Virus record (IMG/VR): IMGVR_UViG_3300045747_000583
Location: 20,789-84,788 of that record
Length of the DNA stretch: 64,000 bases
Strand: one strand, 5' to 3'
DNA from: a virus
In this document: positions 11,158 to 20,500 of the stretch, piece after piece
Layout: the number at the start of each line of letters is the position of its first letter
Position numbering within the stretch: the stretch's first letter is position 1
Translations under genes and position numbers: made by a program
Notes under the pieces: generated by a model
The model's database searches: none
Seen by the model: the letters and a program-made list of their open reading frames with translations, nothing else
Told to the model about the DNA's origin: nothing

Positions 11158-11159
11158 TG

Positions 11160-11174
11160 GCTAGAACTTCTAGC
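11160..11174. promoter_or_regulatory. 15-bp palindrome overlapping capsid promoter (operator candidate)
   Basis: GCTAGAA-C-TTCTAGC is a perfect 7-bp inverted repeat with a one-base centre. It lies 5 bp upstream of the extended -10 (between -14 and -30 relative to the predicted start), where a dimeric regulator would affect initiation. Confidence 0.45.
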
Positions 11175-11189
11175 ACCAGGTAGCCGAGT

Positions 11190-12089
11190 TCAGCACTTCT
11201 TGACGCGCTTGCGCAGCGCGTCCTTCGGGTCGGCAGCGGCGGTGACCGGCTTCTTCTTCTTCTTCTCCCAAGGCTTGCCCTCGTCGTCGGCGGACTCCTC
11301 GTCCGGGTCGGCGTCGGCGTCGGCCTCAGCGGCTTCGTCCTTCTTCTTCTTGGCGTTCGCGAGGAACTCCGGTGGGAGTGCCGCGACGAGCGCCTCGAGC
11401 TCGGTGACGCGCTCACGCAACGTGGACCGCTCCTCGGCCCGGCGCTGAGCCATGTCCAGCGCCCCAGCGGCCACGAGGGCGAGGGTCGCGCCGGATGCGA
11501 CGCGGGCCCGGGCGACGGGGAATCCGGGCACGTTGACCTGCACGCAGGCCACCAGCTCGAGTGCGCCGTTGATCGGGCGCCAGTCTCCGGACGGAGCCGA
11601 GGCTCGCAGCGCGCGGATCTGGTCGTCGGAGACGCCCGGCCGGAGCGCGCCCGCAACGTAGATCCCGTGGCGGTCCTCCCCGGCGGTGACGTCAGCGACA
11701 GCCGAAGCCGTGTCGTCGTAGTGCTTGACGGCGGCGCCTGCGTCGGCCGAGAGCGGAGCGTGGCCGCCCGCCAGCGTCAGCTGGCCGACCGGCACGTCCT
11801 GGCCGTCCGCGGTCGTGACCACGCCCGTCTTGAAGAAGGCGTACCCGCTGCGAGACCGCGGTGGTACGACATGCCCAGGCATCCCGATGTGCTTCGTGCC
11901 CCAGGCGGCGATGTGGCCGTAGACCCGGCCGTCCGCGGTCACCGTCAGCGGAGTCGGTCCGTCGAGCTCGGGGTTGACGAACCACTCACCCGGAGGCGCC
12001 ACGGGGATCCCAGCGGCGGTCAGGGCGAGGCGTGACCGCCGGACAGGGGGACCGGCGGGGTCGTGCTCGGTGTAGATCCTCGTGGACAC
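11190..12089 (-). CDS. Capsid maturation protease, 299 aa
   Basis: Starts GTG 12087-12089 after AAAGGAGACC. Residues 1-195 match the layout of actinophage prohead proteases placed just before the capsid gene: GRVYGHIAAWGTKHIG, then HGIYVAGALRPGVSDDQI, then SGDWRPI and LVACVQVNVPGFPVARA. The HIAAWG-area His and the Ser of SGDWR are candidate catalytic residues; this is not proven from sequence. The last 100 residues are a coiled-coil helix followed by alternating acidic and Lys-rich tracts, typical of a scaffold or self-cleaved tail. Predicted role is processing of the acidic N-terminus of the capsid protein during head expansion. Confidence 0.7.
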   Translation of the reverse strand: MSTRIYTEHDPAGPPVRRSRLALTAAGIPVAPPGEWFVNPELDGPTPLTVTADGRVYGHIAAWGTKHIGMPGHVVPPRSRSGYAFFKTGVVTTADGQDVPVGQLTLAGGHAPLSADAGAAVKHYDDTASAVADVTAGEDRHGIYVAGALRPGVSDDQIRALRASAPSGDWRPINGALELVACVQVNVPGFPVARARVASGATLALVAAGALDMAQRRAEERSTLRERVTELEALVAALPPEFLANAKKKKDEAAEADADADPDEESADDEGKPWEKKKKKPVTAAADPKDALRKRVKKC

Positions 12090-12119
12090 CTTGGTCTCCT
12101 TTGTCAGGCACTTGACTTC

Positions 12120-12125
12120 AGCGTA
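12120..12125 (-). promoter_or_regulatory. -10 box (TACGCT) for the protease gene
   Basis: Minus-strand CCGGTACGCT ends about 30 nt upstream of the GTG start, in the 82 bp gap between genes. It resembles the leaderless-class boxes CCGGTAGACT and CCGGTACAAT elsewhere, though here a 5' leader with AAAGGAG remains. Confidence 0.4.
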
Positions 12126-12171
12126 CCGGAAGATCCGGCGCGCGGGGAACCGGAGAGGCGGCCACGCAACT

Positions 12172-14448
12172 TCACCCTCCGAGCGGGTAGGTCGTCTGAT
12201 CCGGTCCGACGCAGACGACCAGCGAGCCGAAGTCCACGAGGACGGGGTCGTCCAGCACAGGATCGAGGCCGGAGCCGTCCTTCGGGGCGTAGGCCAGAGT
12301 CATGTGCGGGGTGAAGCCGTGGTCGGAGCGCGGCTCAGCGCCGTAATCCGAGAGCTCCGAGACGAGATCTTGGCGGGCCTCGGAGAGCCCCGGCGCGTCG
12401 AGCGCGAGCCAGATCGGGTCGCCCTCCTCGTCCGAACCGAGGAACCGGCCGTAACCGCCGAGCTCACCTCCGATCGGGGCGGTCCGACCCGCCACGTTCG
12501 CGACCGCGGCGTGCAACGAGCTGATCTCCTCGTCGGAGAGCTCATCAACGTCGCCGTGGTAGCTGAGTGTGATGTGCAGGTCCTCCGGCGGCTCGCCGCC
12601 CTCGAGGGCCAGCCTCGACGCGACCTCCGGGGGCGGGTACAGCGCCACCATCACGCCGGAGGGGTGCCGGTCACCCGCAGCATGCAGGGCCTTCTTGGCC
12701 TTCCCGCCGTGCGCGTTCTTCCCCGGCCACGTGCCCGTCGCGATCTTGTGCAGGTTCGCGCACGCGCCTGCGAGCTGCCCGGGCTTGAGGTACTTCGCGA
12801 GCTGCTTCCGGCAGCGGTTGAAGTCACCGCCGGTACCCCAACGGATCTTCGCCGCGCCCTTCCCGTGCGCCCAGTAGCTCGAGAGCTTGTTAGGCATCGA
12901 GGAGGTGGCGGGCGGGTTGGCGCCAGCAGCCAGCAGGGCGAGGCGCTGCTGCCGCGTCATCGTCGGGACTCCGGCGGACGCCTTCACCGTGGACCTCAGC
13001 TTCAGCTTCGTCCTTTCCCGGGCGTGACGCCGCGACAGCGCGAGCTGCGAGACCTTCCGCGACTGCGCGCGCAACCCGAGGTTCTCCTCCATCGACCGGA
13101 TCTTGAACGCCTCGGCGTTCTCTGCGCTGTCCGCGTCGTACTTCTTCCGTCGACCGAGCTCGGCCTGCATGCGCAGGCCCAGCAGCATGTTGACCTGGGT
13201 CGGGTCGCGCCCCTCGTTGAGCAGCTTGACCAGCTGGTCGCCGATGCCGGTGTCGAACTTGGCCCGACGCTGCTTCTCCGCGAAGTCTCCCTTCGCCTGG
13301 TCGAGCCTGGCTCGGTCGATGCTGTCTGCGGTGTCAGCCTGGCGCTTCGCCAGCGCCTGCTGCGCGGCCTCGGTCACGGGGTCGGAGCCGGGCGCCCCCG
13401 CGCCCCCGCCTGCGCCACCGCTGCGCTTGCTCTTGACCTTCGCTGCGGCCTTCTTCTTCTTCTCGACCGCGGTGACCCCGGCGGGCCGCTTCCCGCCTCT
13501 CAGGATATAGTTCCCCATCGCGTCGGCTCGGGTGTTCCCGGACGGGGCGACGCCACCGTCAGTGCTGGCCCTCTTCCCGCCGTCCTTCTTTGCGAACTTG
13601 CCAGCCTCACGCGGGTGCAGATCTTCGGTCCACGCACCAGCCGCGGTCATCGCCGCGTCTTCGGTCTTCGGCGGGTTCGCCTGGTCGTAGTCGTCGATCT
13701 GCGCGACCACGGCGGCGAGGTGCTCCGGTTCGATCGCGACGATCGCGGGAGGGTCGACCGAGGTCAGCTTCGGCAGCAGGTCCTCAGCGGGCTTCCAGGC
13801 TGCGGCTGAGCGGCGGTAGACGCTGGGCCCGGCCATCACGAAGAACAGGTCGAGTACAGCGCTGGTGTCGAGGTCGTCGACTACTGCGTAGACCTTGGCG
13901 CCGGGCGGGAGCGGCGGAGGCTGCTCCTCGTCGTCGTTGACCTCGTCCGCAGCGGCAGTCAGCGTGAGCGGGATCCCGGGCTCCTGCAGGTAGCCCCGGG
14001 GCCGGGTCGCGCGCAGCACCAGCGATCCACCGCTCCCGATCGCGTCGAGCGCCTGCGCGAGCAGGTCCCGGTCGCTGGTGAGATCGACGAAGTCGTACCC
14101 GACCGGCTCGAGCTCAGCCGGGACGACCTCCCAGGCCGAGCCCTGCCAGCGGGTCATGGTCGCGTCGGCTGGGTCCTGGCGGACGATGTGCACGACGGTC
14201 GGCGTCTCGGAGTCGGGGCGGAACAGGCCGCGGTAGCTGCAGCCAGGCATGTCATCAACCCCAGCGGCGGTCAGCGCCTCCTCACGTACGACTCCGGAGC
14301 GCGCGTCGATCCGGTCGCAGATCGCCTCGGCCCAGCCCGAGGCTTCGGCGCCGGACGCGGCGATCACCCGCAGCGCCTCCTCAGTCACCGTGGGCCGTCC
14401 GACCCCGGGGATGAGCCGGGTCGGCACCGGGTACGTCCTAGATCCCAC
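12172..14448 (-). CDS. Head-associated protein with C-terminal 2H phosphoesterase domain, 758 aa
   Basis: Start set at GTG 14446-14448 because TGGAGGG lies 8 nt upstream. Residues 1-200 are a globular domain of unknown function. Around 277 is a DLHPREAGKFAKKDG motif, related to the HPRGRDGRF tag in the two giant neighbours, followed by a long Lys/Ala-rich helical stretch. Around 525-580 is the WAHGKGAAKIRWGTGGDFNR and Cys-rich segment typical of actinophage head proteins. The last 170 residues carry both signatures of the 2H superfamily, LHITLSYHG and PHMTLAYAP (two HxT motifs). 2H enzymes cleave 2',3'-cyclic phosphates, cyclic dinucleotides or related RNA ends. As a head-gene product it is probably packaged and injected. 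Confidence 0.75.
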   Translation of the reverse strand: MGSRTYPVPTRLIPGVGRPTVTEEALRVIAASGAEASGWAEAICDRIDARSGVVREEALTAAGVDDMPGCSYRGLFRPDSETPTVVHIVRQDPADATMTRWQGSAWEVVPAELEPVGYDFVDLTSDRDLLAQALDAIGSGGSLVLRATRPRGYLQEPGIPLTLTAAADEVNDDEEQPPPLPPGAKVYAVVDDLDTSAVLDLFFVMAGPSVYRRSAAAWKPAEDLLPKLTSVDPPAIVAIEPEHLAAVVAQIDDYDQANPPKTEDAAMTAAGAWTEDLHPREAGKFAKKDGGKRASTDGGVAPSGNTRADAMGNYILRGGKRPAGVTAVEKKKKAAAKVKSKRSGGAGGGAGAPGSDPVTEAAQQALAKRQADTADSIDRARLDQAKGDFAEKQRRAKFDTGIGDQLVKLLNEGRDPTQVNMLLGLRMQAELGRRKKYDADSAENAEAFKIRSMEENLGLRAQSRKVSQLALSRRHARERTKLKLRSTVKASAGVPTMTRQQRLALLAAGANPPATSSMPNKLSSYWAHGKGAAKIRWGTGGDFNRCRKQLAKYLKPGQLAGACANLHKIATGTWPGKNAHGGKAKKALHAAGDRHPSGVMVALYPPPEVASRLALEGGEPPEDLHITLSYHGDVDELSDEEISSLHAAVANVAGRTAPIGGELGGYGRFLGSDEEGDPIWLALDAPGLSEARQDLVSELSDYGAEPRSDHGFTPHMTLAYAPKDGSGLDPVLDDPVLVDFGSLVVCVGPDQTTYPLGG

Positions 14449-14521
14449 TGCCGTCCCTCCAGAAGGCCCCACAACGGGGCACGAGCGGCCTTTCGGCTGT
14501 CTCACGGAACGTCGGCGCCCG

Positions 14522-14541
14522 GAAGGCCGCGAACGGCCTCC
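14522..14541. terminator. Hairpin between the 2281-aa and 758-aa genes
   Basis: AGGCCG-CGAA-CGGCCT is a 6-bp stem with a UUCG loop on the minus-strand RNA. It lies in the 126 bp gap between two structural genes. No clear U-tract follows, so it may weaken rather than end transcription. Confidence 0.4.
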
Positions 14542-14574
14542 CGGGGCGACGGGCGGGCTTCACGAGGCTCCCGC

Positions 14575-17500
14575 TCACCGCTGGCGCCTGCGCAGGAGAC
14601 CAGCGGCGTCACTGCGCGGCAGGGCGACCTGCCCTGGAGTCAGGCCCGGCTTCTCAGCGAGGCTCCGACGCCGGTCGAGCTCGCCTCGGAGCGCTTCGAT
14701 CAGCGCGTAGTCCCGCTTGTTCGCCTTGGTCGACTGCGCCTCCGCTTCGAGCTGGTTGATCTCTCCCCAGATCTGCTCCTCCGGCATGTCGGAGGCGGGC
14801 TGGCCGTAGCGGCTCTGGATCGTCTCGGCGTGCCGCGCCTCGAGCTGGACGTTGGCTTCCCGCTGGTTCCGCTCGCGCACCAGGTTCATCAGGCGGTCGC
14901 GCTGGTAGCCGGTCTTCCCGGTCCCGAGCCGACGGATCCGTCCGATCTCGCTCTCGAGCAGCGTCGGGGAGAGCTCGGTCAGGTCCGGGTCGGTGAAGGC
15001 CTCGTTGTCGAACATCCCCCACTTGATCGCCTTCTGCATCTCGCCCGGGTCGCCCTGGAAGTCAGCGAAGTGTCGACCGGTGCGACTGTTGGCCCACTCG
15101 AACAGCGTGTCGTCGTCCCAGCCCTGGCGCGCGGCCTGCTCGAGCACGAACGCATCGGACGCCTCCTGCTGCGCGCGGGCCATCTTGCGCCGACCGTCGA
15201 GGTAGCCCCAGCCGCCCCAATCCCCGCTCTGCTCGAGCGCCTCGAACCTCGCGCTGTCCGCGGCGGGGTCGGACGCCCTCCCCGGAGCCGGACCGGAGGG
15301 AGCCGACGCACCCTTGTACGTCTGGTTGGCGCCGGGCTTCCAGTCGGCATCGGAGAGCTGGCCCTTGACGTCTTCGATCTGCTTCTTCATGTCGGCGTCG
15401 TCGCGCATCATCTTCTTGAACTTTGGGTCGCGCCGGACCTGCGAGTCCAGCTCCTTGAGCCGGGCTTCGTCGACATCCGCACCGTCGACCCATCCGGACG
15501 CCAGGTCGGACCACTCATCGACCACGCCGACCTCGGGCTGATCCCAGCTGTTGTCAGCGGGGCCGGAGGGAGCCGACGCACTCGGGCGCTTGACCCCGAG
15601 GTCGTTGTAGGCCCACTCACGGAGAGCCTCGGCGGTTGGCTCGACCTTCCCGCCGAACCCGTAGAACGTCTCGTCCGGGCCGATACCGGCGACCTTCCGC
15701 ATCGCAGCGTCGTAGCCGTCCGGCCAGGACCGACCGCCCTCGACTGCCTTACCCAGAACCCGAGCTGCCGTCTGGACCGCGGCATCGTCGGGGTTCTCCA
15801 GCGCAGCCTGAGTCTCGGCGTGGTAGTTCTCGTTCTCGAGGGCCCGGAACTCAGGGTCGTCCACCACCAGACTGCGGGTCTTCTTCGCGGTCTTCGCGGC
15901 GACGGGCTTCTTGGCCGCGTTCGTCTGGCGGCGCTCCCTCGCAGCGTCCTTCCGGTACTTCACCTCGGCCTGGACGTCCTCCATCGTGCCCCAGGTACCC
16001 TTGCTGTTGGTGAACGGGCCGGGACCGTGCTTGCCGGAGGCGAACTCTTGGAGCACGGACGCGGAGTGCGCCGCGAACGGGTTGGCAGCCGTGGTGCGGA
16101 CCGGCGGGACGAGCTCGCGGCCCCCGGTGTCCGGCGTCTTAACGCCGGTGCCGTCCTTGACCGAGACGAGCTGGTCGAGTGCGGAGGCCTGCGCCGGACC
16201 GACGAGCACCCCGGAGGCATCGGACTGCTCGTTCGGCCCGGCCTTCGGAGACGAGGTGCCGCCGTAGCCGCGCTCGTTCGCGAGCCGCCACTTTCCGTCG
16301 CTGCCCTTCCGGAACTGGAAGTCGCCGACATCCAGCGAGGTGCCGAGGTTGTTGCGGCTCACCTTGACCCGGCCCGTGCTGGTGCTGCGCACGGCGTCGA
16401 GCGCGCGCTCCAGCGAGGATACCGCGGGCTTGGCCGGGACGTCCGGCGTCGGAGGCGCCGGTGGGGTGACGGGCTTGCCGATCGGCTGCACGATCTCGGT
16501 GGCGGGCTCGATGTTCATCGTCCCGAGCAGGTTCCGCGCGTCCTGCTTTGAGATCGAGATCTCTGAGCCCGACGGCGGCTTGATCGTGACGTAGACAGAG
16601 TCGGGGTCGGCCAGGTCGGCCTGGATCCCGTCGAGCCTCGTCCGGATCAGGTCCTCGACCGAGCCGCTCGCCCCCTGCTCGCGCATCGAGTCGGCGAGGT
16701 CGGCCTTCGCCTGCACCCAGGTGCGGCCCTCCACGAAGCCCTTGCCCTGGTTCGCGACCTTGAAGTCAGCGTTGCGCTTCTTCGCAGCGTCGAACTCGCT
16801 GATGTCAGGGCCCGGCGTGGGTACCGGAGCGCCGAGCTCGCGCAGCTTCTCAGCCGCGGCTGCCTTCTGCGTCTGCAGCCGCTTGAACTGCGCAACGTTC
16901 GCCGAGTTCTTCAGCTGCTGGTCGAGCTTCAGCCACTCGGCGGTCGCGTCGGCCACGGCCTTCGCGTCCGGCACCTCGGCGGAGACGTCGGGCTCGGGCG
17001 TCTTGCCAGCCCGCGTCAGCAGGATCTCGCGCATAGCTTCGGCCTGGTTCTTCGGGATCAGCGCGCCGCCGGTGGACTTGAGCGGACGCTTGTCCGGGCC
17101 GAGGGCGAGCACGCCGGAGCGCTCGGCGACCCAGCGGCCGGTGCGCACGTTGACGCGCGGGTCCATCTCGTCGAAGCCGACCTTGCCCGTCTGGGTGTAT
17201 CCGACGATCTCACCGCTCGAATCGCGGATCTCAGTCGCCTTCCCAGACGTGCGGTACTTGCTGCTGAAGCTCGAGAGGTCGATCTGGTCGACCGAGGTCT
17301 TGGTCAGCCCGGCCTTCTTTAGGGCGGTGGCGACGTTCCCGGCGTTCATCGTACGCGGGTCAAAGACCTCGTCAGCGATCGCGGCGAAGTCAACCGCTGC
17401 GGCGGGCTCCGGCTCAGGAACGACGTCCGGCTCGGGTGTGACGTCGGGCTCGGGCGTCACGACCGGAGGCGTCGGAGTCTTGTCCTTGTCCCCGGACCAC

Positions 17501-20500
17501 TGGTTCCGAACGGTGACCTTCGCGTCGCCGATGTCGTAGACCTTGCTGTCGTTCTCGTCCAAGACCGAGGCCCCGTAAGCGGTGCGCACCACGATGCCTG
17601 TGTGCTCCGCCCCGTCGGCGCCGCGCATCGTGATGCGCTGCCCCACCAGGGCGTCGTTGTTCGCGTCCCTGGTCTTGATGGGGTCCCCGCCGGACGAGGC
17701 GAAGTGCGCATCGAGCATCTCGCGGTAGCGGGCGCGCTGCTTCCCGCCGAGCTTGAGCTCGGTCATCAGCACGGCGAGCCGGGCGTGCGCGATCTTCGGG
17801 TCGGAGGTCTGCTCGATCTCGGCGACCCTGTCGGCGACGCCAGCCTTGGTCCCGAGCCCCTTGTTCTCTGCGGACGCGCCGAGGTGCTTCGCGATCGTCG
17901 CGGTGTGCTCCGAGCCGCCGCCCGCAGGCGCCGCACCCTCGTCCGGCTTCGGGAGAGCGTCGCGGCGGGCCTTCTCCGCCATCAGCGCCTTGGTGCGGGC
18001 GCGGCGAGCGTCGGACTCCTTCGCCGTGAGCGCCGCGGGCTTGCCCTTGCGCTGGTCGAGATCGATCGCTGAGGCGAGCTGCTGGTCGGTGAACTGGCCC
18101 AGAGGCTTCGAGAAGCCCGGGACGCGCTTGTTCGGGTCGTAGGTGTCCGGCTCGGGGGTGGGGGTGGAGTCGTCCCCCTTCGTCATCGACCCATCGGTGT
18201 CGACCCGGAACCCGCGGCGGTTCGCCTCCGTGATCAGGCCGTGCAGCCGGACCGGCGCGAGGCCGTCCGAGCCGTCGGCGAAGAACTTCGCGTCGGGTCC
18301 GAGTTCGGAGACCAGGTTGTTGACGTGCTGCTGGAGCTCCTCGTCGGTGAGTTCGCGGATCGAGGCGTCGGTGCCGCGGAGCTGGCGGGTCAAGAAGTTG
18401 CTGTCGCCCGCGAACGCCTCAGCCGTGGCCTTGTCCGGGAATACGCCGCGCCCGCCGTTCTTCGACCCGTCGTCGTTGACCGTCCAGACCTCGTAGTGTC
18501 CGAAGTTCGGGTCGCGGGGGTCGAGGATCGGGAAGGAGCGGAGCTCGGTGTCACCGAACGCCTCAGCGCGGGACTTCGTGCGGGCGTCGTCGGGGCCTGA
18601 CGCCTTGTAGCTCGGGGCGTCGCCGAACTCGTCGGCCTCGCCCTTCGCCCGCCGGACGGCCTCCTTGAGACGCGCGGTGAGCTTCCCACTGTCGACCGCC
18701 CCGGGGTCGGTCCGGATCGTCTCGGCGGCGTACTGCGAGAGCGCCCCAAAGAACTCCGCGTCGAGGTCGGAGTCCTGAACGACGTCGACGCTGTCCGCGA
18801 CGTTCTCGGCCCACTCGATCGCGGCGGCTCCGCCGTCCTCGCGGTTCCCCGTGTGGTCCGAGGCGAGGCCCCAGACGGTGGAGGAGAAGCTCGGGCCGAG
18901 CCGCTTTAGCCGCTCGTCGACGACGTCGGCGCGGGCACCCAGCGCAGCCTCGCGGTTCTGCTGCAGGCCGCCTACGCGGTCGTCTACGTCGAGGTACTCG
19001 CGGAGCGCGTCGGTCACGGCGCGGAGGTCCTCGTTCCGGCTCTCGCCGAGCCGGTCGACGATCAGCTGCAGCGCGTTGGAGTTCTGGTCTTCGAGCGCCC
19101 GCTTCCCGACGATGCTGTTGAGCTGTTCCTTCACCGCCCAACCGAGGCCGTCGATCGCCTGGTAGTCGTCGAGGTAGTCGTCCGGGTCCTCGTAGCCGAG
19201 GCCGCCAGCGATGTCCAGCATGTTCTGGTAGGCGCGAACGAGTCGAGGCTCGAACTCGCCGTCGTTCTCGGTCGGGTCGGTACCCGACTCGAGCATGCTC
19301 CGGAACTCGTCGATCCGGGCGTCGAGGTTCCCGCCCTCGGTCCAGCTCGGGGTGTCGAAGTCCTCGAGGTTCGGACGCTGCGTCAGCGTCGTACCCTCGG
19401 GGCCGGACTCGAGCAGGTCGGAGTCGGCGAAGGGGTCGCCCCCGAGGCCCATCGACGCCGCCCGGCGCTCCTTCTCGGCCTCGAGTGCGTCGAGGATCTG
19501 CCGGTCCGACCGGCCGAACGAGCCGGGAGCCTGCTTCTCGATCTGGTGGTAGGTCTGGATCTCGTTGCTGAGCCTGCTGTCGCGCAGTGTGGTGAGGTCC
19601 GTGGTGTTGAACCTGGACTGCAGCTCCTTCTGCAGCGTAGCGGAGTCCGCGGCGGACTTCTCTGCCGCCATCTGCGACTCGGTGGTCATCCCCATCTCGT
19701 TGGCGATCCTGGTCAGCTCGTCGGGGACGGGGCGACCCTTCGACGGAGGCGGCTCGAACCCGGCCTGCTCCGCGATCCCCGCGAGCTTCTCCATCCCGGA
19801 CGGACCGTTCGGGTCGGGCGTGCCCGGGAGCGCGAGCGCGTCGGGAGGAACGACGGTGGCGTCGCCGGGGCCGGAGGGATCCCCGAAGAGCCCCTCAGCG
19901 ATCGAACGGGCGGCGACCACCGACTGGCCGTGCTCGGCCTCGGGGTCGCCGTCGTAGCCCTCAGCGTCCGCAGGGTCGAGGTAACCCCACGACTCCTCCT
20001 CGCGATCGAGCACCTCAGCCAGCTTTGCGCCGAGCTGGTCGCTCAGTCCGGGCTGTTCCTTCGCGGCGGCCTCGAAGTCCGAAGCGACCGTGAGCGGGAC
20101 GTTGACGGCGTCGACCAGGTCCTGACCCGCGTACCCCGCCAGGATGTCATCCGGGTCGCCGCGGAGGAACAGGTCGCCCTGAGTCGCATCGTCCCCGACG
20201 CCAGGGTCGGCGGGGGCGCCGTCCGCCTCGGGGCGGTGCGGGAGGTCGCCGTCGTTCATGTCGGCGTAGCCGTCCTGGAGGTACCCCGACATGTCGTCGG
20301 CGGCGTCGGCCATGGCCGCGGAGTCGCCGGAGCGGATCGCCGTCGCGAGCGCGTCCATCCGAGTCTTCAGGTCGCTGTCGACCCAGGGGTCCTCGGCATC
20401 CTCGACGTTCGCCTCCTGGTAACCCTGCGCCTCGCTGAAGACCGCCTTCGCGTAGTCCTCGTTCGTCTTCGGGTCGGGGTCCCCGGAGCGCCAGTCGGAG

